A program made the position numbers and the translations under genes. The notes beneath the pieces are model-generated. The model searched no databases, was not told where the DNA came from, and saw nothing but the letters and a program-made list of their open reading frames with translations. From assembly GCA_900769785.1 (NCBI GenBank), contig CAAGHV010000055.1, positions 1 to 14,894 on the forward strand: 14,894 bases of DNA. The letters run 5' to 3'. Origin of the DNA: Bacteroidales bacterium (GTDB lineage Bacteria > Bacteroidota > Bacteroidia > Bacteroidales > P3). Shown here piece by piece: positions 1 to 7,042 of this stretch (position 1 is its first letter; every line of letters begins with the position of its first letter).

Positions 1-72
1 ACAGGTTTTTTTACAAGAAGCTAACGAAGCTACGAAAGCTACTACTACCAAAGTTAAGAATACTTTTTTCAT
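1..72 (-). CDS. Small lipoprotein, second tandem copy (3' end beyond window)
   Basis: The first 24 codons of a gene that starts with ATG at 72-70 and runs off the left edge. The encoded residues are a lipoprotein signal peptide: Met-Lys-Lys, a hydrophobic core, then the lipobox LASC with the acceptor cysteine at residue 20, followed by KKTC. All 72 bases are identical to 349-420, the start of the complete gene next door, so this is a tandem duplicate with a 348-base period. The upstream flank is also similar, to about position 131. Whether the mature part matches the neighbour cannot be told, because it lies outside the window. The product is expected to be lipid-anchored in the envelope. Function is unknown. 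Confidence 0.75.
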   Translation of the reverse strand, partial: MKKVFLTLVVVAFVASLASCKKTC

Positions 73-222
73 GATAAATTAGTTTTTAATGTTTTGCCTA
101 CTCTATTAACGGTTTTCGGCTTCCCCATATATCTTTATTGTTTAGATTTCTTCTGTTTTTGTTGATATGTCAAAGTTTAAAAGCTCTAAACATATCGTCA
201 ATGTTTCTTTTGGCCTATCGGA

Positions 223-420
223 TTATTCGCATGTTGTAGTTGTAGTCATGTCTCCTACTGTCATAGAAGTGTTCATTTCTGCACAACCTCCTATTGCTTC
301 CATTTCAACAACCATTTCTTCAACACCGTTTGTTTCGGTTACACAAGTACAGGTTTTTTTACAAGAAGCTAACGAAGCTACGAAAGCTACTACTACCAAA
401 GTTAAGAATACTTTTTTCAT
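223..420 (-). CDS. Small cysteine-containing lipoprotein of unknown function
   Basis: This gene encodes 65 residues from an ATG at 420-418. Residues 1-19 form a type II signal peptide (MKK, hydrophobic core, LAS), with the lipid-accepting Cys at 20. The mature part is only about 46 residues. It holds four further cysteines (24, 26, 46, 64), enough for two disulfides, an acidic and methionine-rich middle, and a run of threonines just before Cys64. I do not recognise a named family. Lipoproteins this small, with a CKKxC start, do occur in Bacteroidota. It lies just after the kamA terminator, so it probably has its own promoter, but I found no consensus TAnnTTTG box upstream. The long reading frame on the opposite strand here looks like a shadow, because signal peptide, lipobox and duplication all fit the minus strand. 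Confidence 0.75.
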   Translation of the reverse strand: MKKVFLTLVVVAFVASLASCKKTCTCVTETNGVEEMVVEMEAIGGCAEMNTSMTVGDMTTTTTCE

Positions 421-493
421 GATAAATCAGTTTTTTTAATTAATGCCTACTCTATTAATGGTTTTCGGCTTCCCCATAATCGTTGTATAAAAT

Positions 494-524
494 AAAAATC
501 CACTGCACAAGGCAGCAGACTTTT
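494..524 (-). terminator. Intrinsic terminator of kamA
   Basis: Read on the minus strand, bases 524-512 and 506-494 form a 13-bp stem (four G-C pairs next to the loop, three G-T wobbles, an A/T base) around a 5-base loop. It is followed at once by a T-rich tract. The stem begins 9 bases after the kamA stop codon (535-533), the normal place for a rho-independent terminator. It separates kamA from the lipoprotein gene. Confidence 0.8.
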
Positions 525-532
525 ATCAAGTA

Positions 533-1780
533 CTATTTTTTGTTTCTTTCTTTACGAGCCAAATAACCGGGTTCCAAAGCCATGCGGTCTGTTTCCAAAA
601 GCGAGCATACGCCTTCGTCTATCTGCTTCTTGTTTTGGCAATCTATGCAGTGGCATTCGTCCACATAGTTTTCAGGCTCGGTATAAGTAGTGATAACGCC
701 TTCGAAGTTTCTCAATATCACCTTGCGAGGGCTTTGCGAAATCACGTAGTTTGGCATTACCGGAGTTTTTCCACCGCCACCGGGAGCGTCAACCACAAAT
801 GTAGGAACGGCGTATCCCGAAGTGTGTCCACGCAATCCTTCAATGATTTCGATACCCTTCGATACCGGAGTACGGAAGTGTTCCAATCCCATAGATAGGT
901 CACATTGATATATGTAATATGGACGAACTCTGTTCTTAACCAATAGGTGAACCAAACGTTTCATTACGTGAACGCAGTCGTTTACACCGCGAAGCAATAC
1001 CGATTGGTTGCCCAATGGAATACCGGCGTTGGCAAGTTTAGCCAAAGCTGCCGATGCTTCGGGAGTCATTTCATTAGGATGGTTAAAGTGAGTATTCAAC
1101 CAAATTGGGTGATATTTCTTAAGCATATTCACCAAGTCGTCAGTAATACGTTGAGGACATACCACAGGAGTACGAGAACCTATACGAATGATTTCTACGT
1201 GAGGTATGGCACGCAAACGTTGGATAATGGATTCCAACATTTGGTCGTTTACCATCAAAGCATCACCACCTGACAATAGTACGTCGCGAACGGTTGGTGT
1301 CTTTGCTATATAGTCTATTGCTTTTTGGATACGTTCCGATGGCGATTCGCAATCGTTCTGACCTGCAAAACGACGACGAGTACAGTGGCGACAGTACATC
1401 GAACACATATCTGTAATCAACAGCAATACTCTATCCGGATAACGATGTGTAAGGCCCGGTGTTGGAGAGTCTTCGTCTTCGTGCAATGGGTCTTGCAAAT
1501 CGGCAGCTGAGATGTGAGTTTCAGCTTCTGTAGGTATAGCCTGACGACGAATAGGATCGTTTGGATCGTTTGGATCTATAAGACTTAAATAATAGGGAGT
1601 GATAGCCATACGCAAAGTTTCCAAAGATTTGCGTACACCTTCTTGTTCTTCTTCAGTAAGCTTAATGTACTTATTAAGCTCTTCCAATGTTTCTACTCTA
1701 TTTTTAACTTGCCATTTCCAATCGTTCCATTGTTCATCGGTAACGTTAGGAAATAGTTCTGCTCTTCTATTTACTTGCAT
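533..1780 (-). CDS. kamA: L-lysine 2,3-aminomutase
   Basis: A radical-SAM, PLP-dependent enzyme that turns L-alpha-lysine into L-beta-lysine in the cytoplasm. With the start chosen here the protein has 415 residues, against 416 for the Clostridium subterminale enzyme as I recall it. The 4Fe-4S motif CSMYCRHC gives Cys126, 130 and 133. The PLP lysine is Lys338 in PGGGGKTP. Lysine-binding Asp294 and Asp331 are present. The structural zinc ligands are kept (Cys376, 378, 381, plus Cys269 in VNDC). In-frame starts also exist at 1822 (ATG) and 1831 (GTG). I prefer 1780 because MQVNRRAELF lines up with the family N-terminus and the preceding bases are A/T-rich, as is usual here. It is transcribed alone, with its own promoter candidate and terminator. 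No kamDE, kal, kce, kdd or beta-lysine acetyltransferase gene is in the window. Confidence 0.95.
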   Translation of the reverse strand: MQVNRRAELFPNVTDEQWNDWKWQVKNRVETLEELNKYIKLTEEEQEGVRKSLETLRMAITPYYLSLIDPNDPNDPIRRQAIPTEAETHISAADLQDPLHEDEDSPTPGLTHRYPDRVLLLITDMCSMYCRHCTRRRFAGQNDCESPSERIQKAIDYIAKTPTVRDVLLSGGDALMVNDQMLESIIQRLRAIPHVEIIRIGSRTPVVCPQRITDDLVNMLKKYHPIWLNTHFNHPNEMTPEASAALAKLANAGIPLGNQSVLLRGVNDCVHVMKRLVHLLVKNRVRPYYIYQCDLSMGLEHFRTPVSKGIEIIEGLRGHTSGYAVPTFVVDAPGGGGKTPVMPNYVISQSPRKVILRNFEGVITTYTEPENYVDECHCIDCQNKKQIDEGVCSLLETDRMALEPGYLARKERNKK

Positions 1781-1826
1781 ATATCTTATATATTTATATA
1801 CTTTATCTTTGTTTCTCAGCATACTA

Positions 1827-1848
1827 CGCACTTCGTGCGCCTACGCAC
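1827..1848 (-). promoter_or_regulatory. Competing hairpins in kamA leader
   Basis: On the minus strand the order is GTGCG (1848-1844), CGCAC (1839-1835), GTGCG (1831-1827). The middle CGCAC can pair with either neighbour, giving two mutually exclusive 5-bp hairpins with 4-base and 3-base loops. The predicted transcript starts just upstream, near 1852, so the structure would sit at the very 5' end of the mRNA, about 50 bases before the preferred start codon. Stems this short may only stabilise the mRNA, or may do nothing. The pairing is visible; any function is inference. Confidence 0.35.
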
Positions 1849-1857
1849 TACACTCTG

Positions 1858-1888
1858 CAAATTTACAGTTAAATTTTCAATTGACCAA
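1858..1888 (-). promoter_or_regulatory. Candidate Bacteroidota promoter for kamA
   Basis: On the minus strand TAAATTTG (1865-1858) matches the Bacteroidota -7 box TAnnTTTG. Exactly 19 bases upstream TTGG (1888-1885) matches three of four bases of the -33 box TTTG. The predicted start of transcription is near 1852, which gives a leader of about 70 bases to the ATG at 1780. Confidence 0.5.
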
Positions 1889-1989
1889 GTTTTATTCAAA
1901 AAATATTTTTACTATCGTTTTCCATGTACTTACAAGGTGGAATATTTTGGCTAAGTATAACAATGTAACCATGATTTCAACTATCTAAA

Positions 1990-2078
1990 AACTCCCTTGC
2001 GAGGATAACGAAATTGGATCACGAGGAAAATCAAACTCCCTCGTGAGGGAAATAAATCTGCATCACGAGGGAATTTTA
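1990..2078. repeat. Two-unit 44-bp dyad repeat
   Basis: Two ungapped units, starting at 1990 and 2034, share the pattern AACTCCCT, then a GAGG dyad, about a dozen variable bases, then ATCACGAGG. In the second unit TCCCTCGTGAGGGA is a near-perfect palindrome, and the later TCACGAGGGA can pair with its left half instead. The same pattern, with the same 12-base spacing between GAGGG and ATCACG, recurs at 10268-10365. It lies 50 to 140 bases after the recR stop, so it may be a 3' processing or termination element, or a dispersed intergenic repeat. Confidence 0.65.
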
Positions 2079-2128
2079 ATATCATCGGGATAAGTCAAAT
2101 TTTCACATTTCCTAAATCATCTTATCTA

Positions 2129-2758
2129 TCAACGTTTGAACACATTTTCAAAAGGCACTCTGTTTAGAATGGAACGTCCAAGGGTTACCTCGTCGGCATA
2201 CTCCAAATTATCACCTATAGCAATGCCTCGGGCTATTGTAGATATGGTAATATTATCGTATCGTTGCAACTGGCGGTGTATATAGAAGTTTGTAGTATCG
2301 CCTTCCATCGTTGTAGGCAAAGCCAATATCACCTCTTTTACATTCTCGGTTTCGATACGTGTAATCAAATCGGCAATGTATAAATCGTTTATCCCTACCC
2401 CATCGATAGGCGATATAACTCCTCCCAATACATGATACACTCCATTAAATTGCTGAGTGTTTTCGATAGCCATAACATCTTGTATGTTTTCCACTACACA
2501 TACTATAGAACTATCGCGTTTAGGATTGGAGCATACAGGACATATATCCGCATCTGAAATACAATGACACTTGGTGCAATATTTAATCTCGGACTTCAAT
2601 TGCACCAATGCCGAGACCAAACTATCAACCTCGGTCGATGGCTGCTTGAGTAAATACAAAGCAAAACGTAGTGCTGTACGCTTGCCTATGCCGGGAAGTT
2701 TGGATAGTTCGTTTACTGTATTCTCCAATATTTGTGAGGGTAATGTATCTATTGCCAT
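2129..2758 (-). CDS. recR: Recombination mediator protein RecR
   Basis: This is a DNA-repair protein of 209 residues, close to the usual 200. It acts with RecF and RecO to load RecA onto gapped single-stranded DNA. Visible domains in order are a helix-hairpin-helix (residues 17-37, LPGIGKRTALR), a four-cysteine zinc finger (Cys61, 64, 73, 76), and a Toprim domain from about 84, with Glu90 in VVEN and the typical YHVLGGVISPIDG at 108-120. The C-terminal part (RGIAIGDNLEYADEVTLGRS) is also characteristic. It follows the SUI1-like gene by 40 bases and is probably the last gene of the long operon beginning at lpxD. The start ATG at 2758-2756 gives the family N-terminus. Confidence 0.96.
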   Translation of the reverse strand: MAIDTLPSQILENTVNELSKLPGIGKRTALRFALYLLKQPSTEVDSLVSALVQLKSEIKYCTKCHCISDADICPVCSNPKRDSSIVCVVENIQDVMAIENTQQFNGVYHVLGGVISPIDGVGINDLYIADLITRIETENVKEVILALPTTMEGDTTNFYIHRQLQRYDNITISTIARGIAIGDNLEYADEVTLGRSILNRVPFENVFKR

Positions 2759-2798
2759 TTATTGTCTATATATTTTTTTGGTACATACAAATGCTTAA

Positions 2799-3143
2799 TC
2801 AACCACCTGCTTTCTTAACTTTATACGATTCCGCCAACAATATATCTAGCACTTTATCTCTAAAATCACCTTGTATAAGTATTTCACCATCTTTTGCCGA
2901 GCCACCTACACCACATTTGGTCTTTAGTTTCTTGGCCAACGCCTGTAAATCATCATCTTTACCTACAAAACCGGTTATCAGTGTAACCATCTTGCCCCCT
3001 CTCTGTTTTTTGTCAAGCATTACTCTGAGGTTTTGTTGCTGAGGTGGAAGTGTTTCCACAAGAGCGTCATCATCTTCGTATTGATATACATAATCGGGGT
3101 TGGTCGAATACACCACACCCACAGCTTTATTTTTCTTTCCCAT
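2799..3143 (-). CDS. yciH: SUI1/eIF1-like translation factor (YciH family)
   Basis: This gene encodes a 114-residue protein of the SUI1 family. The SUI1 core begins near residue 38 (NLRVMLDKKQRGGK), continues through MVTLITGF at 52-59, and ends with KCGVGGSAKDGEILIQGDF at 76-94, the typical closing segment of bacterial YciH proteins. The N-terminal 35 residues are a polar, acidic extension. Eukaryotic eIF1 secures start-codon choice. E. coli YciH can affect initiation fidelity in vitro, but its role in the cell is poorly settled. Its start codon lies inside the end of the upstream lipid kinase gene (17-base overlap), so the two are probably translationally coupled. Confidence 0.92.
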   Translation of the reverse strand: MGKKNKAVGVVYSTNPDYVYQYEDDDALVETLPPQQQNLRVMLDKKQRGGKMVTLITGFVGKDDDLQALAKKLKTKCGVGGSAKDGEILIQGDFRDKVLDILLAESYKVKKAGG

Positions 3144-4032
3144 TAGGACAAATTATTTTTAACGATTCAGTGTCTATTGATATATTCAATTCCTTACCCA
3201 TCTTCACAGCTTCGCCATCAAGGTTTACCCACTCATATTCATTATTATAAACCTTTACGCTCTTAGCTTTTATTATCTCCACATGTTGCGATAGATCAAA
3301 ATGCTTGGTATATACTAGCTGTGCTATTATAGGCATATGTATTATGGGTATCTGCTCTACTATACACACATCTATCAACCCATCTTTGAGGCTGGCCGAA
3401 GGTGCCACCACTGCATTATAACCAAATTGGTTTGAGTTGGCAAAACTAACAAACAGGGCTTTACGCTCTACCTCTTCGCCATCAATTTTCAATCGGTAAG
3501 TAGTAGGCTTGTAGAAAGGGTATTCACTCACTATCACCTCTGTATATGCTTGCAGCCCACGTGTATGAGCAGTACTGAATTTATGAGCCACTAATGCATC
3601 AAAACCTACACCTGCTATACTTGCACATACCTTGCCATTAATAGTAATAGTATCTATCTTTTCTGAATAAAAATTGTTTATCACCTCCATAGCCTTCTTA
3701 GGCGATAAGGGTATCTTCAAATGACGTGCCAGTCCGTTGCCCGAACCACAAGGTATTATTCCCAATGCCACATCCGACTTTGCTGCTCGTATGCCCGATA
3801 CCACATCATTTACCGATCCATCACCACCTACAGCTATTATAGCATCATAACACTTTCTCAAACAAGCTTCCTCAGCTATTTTACTAGCATGGTGGGCATA
3901 TTCAGTATATCGTATTTCATAGTCGAATAGATTATGATTCAGATGCGAATCCAGAATAGTTTCGATAGTTCGTTGTTTCCCAACTCCAGATATAGGATTG
4001 ATTATTACCAATAGTTTCTTATTTGCAGTCAT
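3127..4032 (-). CDS. Diacylglycerol-kinase-family lipid kinase (YegS/DgkB type)
   Basis: A soluble or membrane-associated lipid kinase of 301 residues, a usual length. Signature motifs are NPISGVGK (12-19), the nucleotide-binding GGDGSVND (69-76), PCGSGNGLARHL (94-105) and a C-terminal beta-rich domain with GVGFDALVAHKF and FANSNQFGYNAVVAPSA. The family phosphorylates a lipid alcohol such as diacylglycerol; the exact lipid cannot be read from sequence. Bacteroidota also make sphingolipids, so a long-chain base or ceramide is an alternative substrate. The gene begins 22 bases after an LTA-synthase-like enzyme that should release diacylglycerol, which favours a role in recycling it to phosphatidic acid. 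It overlaps the next gene by 17 bases. Confidence 0.92.
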   Translation of the reverse strand: MTANKKLLVIINPISGVGKQRTIETILDSHLNHNLFDYEIRYTEYAHHASKIAEEACLRKCYDAIIAVGGDGSVNDVVSGIRAAKSDVALGIIPCGSGNGLARHLKIPLSPKKAMEVINNFYSEKIDTITINGKVCASIAGVGFDALVAHKFSTAHTRGLQAYTEVIVSEYPFYKPTTYRLKIDGEEVERKALFVSFANSNQFGYNAVVAPSASLKDGLIDVCIVEQIPIIHMPIIAQLVYTKHFDLSQHVEIIKAKSVKVYNNEYEWVNLDGEAVKMGKELNISIDTESLKIICPNGKEK

Positions 4033-4054
4033 AGTTATCTATAGTCTAGTTTTT

Positions 4055-6010
4055 TTAGTTCTTCTCTACAATCAAACGATTTTCTATCAATCTATTGTTA
4101 TATTGTTGTATTATTGCCTTCAAATACTGCTTAAGTCCTTCAATATTCTTATCGTTTCTATCCTTCGCAACATCGTGGGTAAACATTGGATCTTTCTCAA
4201 CATCAAATATCTCAAATTTCTCACCGTTAAACCTTAGCAGATAGCTATCTTTCAGCAACTGATAGTACCCATTTCGATATGCAACATGATATCCGCCTTC
4301 TGTTTGATAAATACTTTTGCCAAAACAAAGAGACGGCTCATTTAGTTTCAGATAATCTATCAACGTTGGCATCAAATCTATTTGTTGGAATATATGGGTA
4401 CTCCTATATGCAGTATCGGCAGCAGGATGATACAGTATCATAGGTATTTTGTACATACCATAGTCGGTTTTATATTCATCGGCCATTGCCTGTGCTGTGT
4501 GATCGGCCGTTATTATGAATAATGTATTGCTGTACCAATCTGTTGTCTCTGCCTCTTCAAAAAACTTCTTCAAAGCATAATCAACATACATAACGGTTTC
4601 TAATATAGGTATCTCACCCTTGGCAAACCTATCCTTATGCTGTTCAGGAATAGTATATGGATGATGTGACGACAATGTAAACACACCGGTAAAGAACGGC
4701 TGTGGAAATTCTGACAACTTATTAGCCATAAACTGTAGGAAAGGTTCGTCAAATATTCCCCAATTGCCATCATAATCGGCTAAATTGTTGTACTCGTCCA
4801 TTCCATAATATTCATCTACACCTATCGACTTCACAAAACTATCAAAATTCATAGATCCATTGTATGCACCATGGAAGAAAGATGTATGATAACCATTACG
4901 CTTAAGTATCTGAGGCAGCCCCTCTATCTTATTCATAGAATATGTCGATGTAATGTATGGCTCGTTCATAAGTGATGGCATACCGGCCAAAATAGCAGGA
5001 ATAGCCTCTATAGAACGCTTGCCATTAGCCATGCCCTGATATACTATACTCTTCTGGATAAGAGAATCCAAAAACGGAGTAAAACTTTCGCCAGACCTAT
5101 TGTTGAAATAGCCAATATATTCTTCGGAAAAACTTTCCAACACTATCACCACCACATTCTTTATACTATCAGCAACTGTATCGTCGGTCGATGATATTGT
5201 ATCCACACCGCCATTTATAGAATGCGATATCGGTGTAAATGTATTCTCCAACACGTATGGAGAAACAAAATACGACATCTTTTCTATCGAACTTTGTTTT
5301 GAGAATGTTTTTATAATTGAAAATGGTGTATTCACCACTAGTGGAGTATTCTCGGAAGAAGCATATTTGCTGGCATCAATAGGCGAAAGAGGCCTATATT
5401 GCAAGAACAAACCTCCACGTATGGCCAATACTAAAAGCCCCACAAACAATATCGATAATATCGAATCTTTTAACAACGATTTGGGGTAAGGCTTACGTGG
5501 CAATAATACTATTTGCCTCGACAATGCCACAAACACTATCATCAGTACAACAAAAGCTACAATATACATCCAAAAGTCAGCTAAGAACTGAGGCACTAGA
5601 TTTCCCATATCACCACCCACAGTCAAATATTTGAATATATCACCAGTTGTCCGACGCAAAGTCCACTGAAAATAAATAGTATCGGCAAGGTTTGCCACCA
5701 TCATCAGCGATACAGATATTATATATATAATCTCCGATATTTTTTTATAAATAGGTTTCCATCGTAAATCTATTGGTATAATGTTCAATACAAAATATGG
5801 AACAAGTACTATAGCAGTAGTAGAAATACCAAAATGTATATTACCCAATATAATCATCATAGCATCCTTCACACTTGCTATCGAAAATAACGATGCATTT
5901 ACAAAATAAAACACAAGCTGAGTGATGGCCAAAATAAGGAATGCTAAAACATACTTAGCCAATAAGTATGGAAATATTTTATATGTAATAAATATACCTT
6001 TTCTTTTCAT
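4055..6010 (-). CDS. LTA-synthase-like sulfatase-fold phosphotransferase
   Basis: A 651-residue inner-membrane enzyme. The first 205 residues contain about five membrane segments (roughly 17-37, 50-80, 94-112, 147-167, 185-203). A periplasmic sulfatase/alkaline-phosphatase-fold domain follows, from about 283. Likely metal ligands and nucleophile are Glu292 (VVIVLESFSEE), Ser333 (GKRSIEAIP, where Gram-positive LtaS has Thr), and Asp503-His504 (FIITADHT), in the order E-T-D-H seen in LtaS. The LSSHHPY motif at 447-452 is typical. LtaS and E. coli OpgB move phosphoglycerol from phosphatidylglycerol onto a glycan and release diacylglycerol. Bacteroidota have no lipoteichoic acid, so the acceptor is unknown; a phosphoethanolamine donor is also possible. 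It lies 9 bases after gldB and 22 before the lipid kinase. Confidence 0.9.
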   Translation of the reverse strand: MKRKGIFITYKIFPYLLAKYVLAFLILAITQLVFYFVNASLFSIASVKDAMMIILGNIHFGISTTAIVLVPYFVLNIIPIDLRWKPIYKKISEIIYIISVSLMMVANLADTIYFQWTLRRTTGDIFKYLTVGGDMGNLVPQFLADFWMYIVAFVVLMIVFVALSRQIVLLPRKPYPKSLLKDSILSILFVGLLVLAIRGGLFLQYRPLSPIDASKYASSENTPLVVNTPFSIIKTFSKQSSIEKMSYFVSPYVLENTFTPISHSINGGVDTISSTDDTVADSIKNVVVIVLESFSEEYIGYFNNRSGESFTPFLDSLIQKSIVYQGMANGKRSIEAIPAILAGMPSLMNEPYITSTYSMNKIEGLPQILKRNGYHTSFFHGAYNGSMNFDSFVKSIGVDEYYGMDEYNNLADYDGNWGIFDEPFLQFMANKLSEFPQPFFTGVFTLSSHHPYTIPEQHKDRFAKGEIPILETVMYVDYALKKFFEEAETTDWYSNTLFIITADHTAQAMADEYKTDYGMYKIPMILYHPAADTAYRSTHIFQQIDLMPTLIDYLKLNEPSLCFGKSIYQTEGGYHVAYRNGYYQLLKDSYLLRFNGEKFEIFDVEKDPMFTHDVAKDRNDKNIEGLKQYLKAIIQQYNNRLIENRLIVEKN

Positions 6011-6019
6011 ATCAAATAT

Positions 6020-7000
6020 TTATCTTCTCTTTGGCTTATATCCCGAATCGGTCAATATCTGTTGCGAATTGGTATTTTTAAATAACTCTTCTATCGAAAT
6101 ATTTTTGTTATTCATATACCTACTCACAATCTTCCACCCAATAAAATCGGTCATACGAGGAGCCGAATTTTCAAACACTGTAGTATTTGGTGCTTCGTTT
6201 ACAAATGGTCTTATTTTGGTATAATCCTTCTCGTACAACAAGTTTTTCTGAATAAAGTATCCCCACACATTATTTTCATTCTCTTCAGCCCACTCCATTT
6301 GTTGGGATGTGTATCTTATCTTTATACTATCAGCAACGTCAGGAAAAACTTTGTCCAAAAAGTATAGTATCTTTCCATTCAATATCATCAAATCCAACAT
6401 CGACTGTTCGGCATAGGTTTGAGGTATTTTGCTTATTGCATATGATGACATACAATCTATCGGTAAATACATACTATCCAAAAGATTGACAATATACATA
6501 GGCATACCAAAGTATCCATTAAAATACTTCATGTTTTTAACAGCATATTGGTCTATATTGATAGCCATAAACGAGTCGGTGCACATTACTCTATCATAAT
6601 AAGCAAATGTACCAGTCATCAAAGTATAGAAATTTTTGGGTTGGTTATTTGGCATCAACTCATTGGCCCTAGCCATTGCAATGGTCAACTCTTGCTCTAA
6701 CCACGAAAGGTTGGGATATGTAGCAACCACTACACTATACACCTGCTGCATTATAGTATCAGAGGCAAAATACTTTATCTCTTCGAAATAAGCCGGATCT
6801 GCAATATCGGTATTGAACAAGAATCTATAGTCGTACTGATTATCTATCAATGTTTGTTGCAATTCTGCTATCGGTGTGCCAAAAATAAGATTCTCAAAAC
6901 GATGTATCTTCAATGTAGTTTCAGTCAAAGAATCTTTTTTCTTATCGTTACATGAAACTAATAAAACCGCCACTAATATAAACAAGAAGTATTTTTTCAT
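6020..7000 (-). CDS. gldB: GldB-family lipoprotein
   Basis: A 326-residue lipoprotein. Residues 1-16 are a signal peptide ending in the lipobox LVSC with Cys17. The body carries features I associate with Bacteroidota GldB proteins: an early IHRFENLIF, a middle YFNGYFGMPMYIVNLLDSMYL (153-173) followed by PIDCM, a segment on completing export or folding (KILYFLDKVFPD), and the conserved end NLLYEKDYTKIRPFVNEAPNT, then GWKIVSRYM. GldB is needed for gliding in Flavobacterium, but relatives are widespread in non-gliding Bacteroidales, where the role is unclear. No other gld or type IX secretion genes are in the window. It sits 42 bases after the barrel-like protein and 9 before the phosphotransferase, in an envelope operon. 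The family call rests on recalled similarity, not on a search. Confidence 0.82.
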   Translation of the reverse strand: MKKYFLFILVAVLLVSCNDKKKDSLTETTLKIHRFENLIFGTPIAELQQTLIDNQYDYRFLFNTDIADPAYFEEIKYFASDTIMQQVYSVVVATYPNLSWLEQELTIAMARANELMPNNQPKNFYTLMTGTFAYYDRVMCTDSFMAINIDQYAVKNMKYFNGYFGMPMYIVNLLDSMYLPIDCMSSYAISKIPQTYAEQSMLDLMILNGKILYFLDKVFPDVADSIKIRYTSQQMEWAEENENNVWGYFIQKNLLYEKDYTKIRPFVNEAPNTTVFENSAPRMTDFIGWKIVSRYMNNKNISIEELFKNTNSQQILTDSGYKPKRR

Positions 7001-7042
7001 ATAAGTATAGTTATGATTAATTGTTTATGTATCTCTATTTCT

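Larger units (their letters stand above)
1..478. repeat. Tandem duplication, 348-base period
   Basis: Bases 1-131 and 349-478 are the same segment. The first 72 bases are identical. The next roughly 58 bases are similar, with a few substitutions and small length changes in the T-rich part. Each copy carries the 5' end of a small lipoprotein gene on the minus strand and its upstream region, including a conserved TTTTCGGCTTCCCCAT. Between them lies the rest of the complete gene (223-348) and about 90 bases of spacer (132-222) that I cannot assign. The identical coding part beside a drifting upstream part suggests recent duplication, with selection or gene conversion on the coding part. Confidence 0.85.
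1781..2128. other. Spacer between recR and kamA
   Basis: No gene seen in 348 bases. From right to left it holds the 3' flank of recR, a two-unit dyad repeat (1990-2078), about 100 bases of A/T-rich DNA without visible structure, a candidate kamA promoter (1858-1888), and a leader in which CGCAC occurs at 1827-1831 and 1844-1848 around one GTGCG at 1835-1839. Confidence 0.7.

Noticed and set aside
164..196. Inverted repeat GATATGT/ACATATC after the small lipoprotein gene
   Set aside because: A/T-rich and weak, with no T-run after it on the minus strand; not convincing as a terminator.
167..439. Plus-strand open frame across the small lipoprotein gene
   Set aside because: The minus strand has a signal peptide, a lipobox and a duplicated coding segment; the plus-strand frame has no such support.
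1556..1577. Short tandem repeat GGATCGTTT
   Set aside because: It encodes the conserved DPNDPNDP stretch of lysine 2,3-aminomutase, so protein sequence explains it.
1804..1811. TATCTTTG on the plus strand, like a -7 promoter box
   Set aside because: No TTTG at the right distance upstream and no plus-strand gene downstream.
1990..2078. Possible CRISPR-like array
   Set aside because: Only two imperfect units, the variable parts are inside the dyad unit and about 12 bases long, and no cas genes are present.
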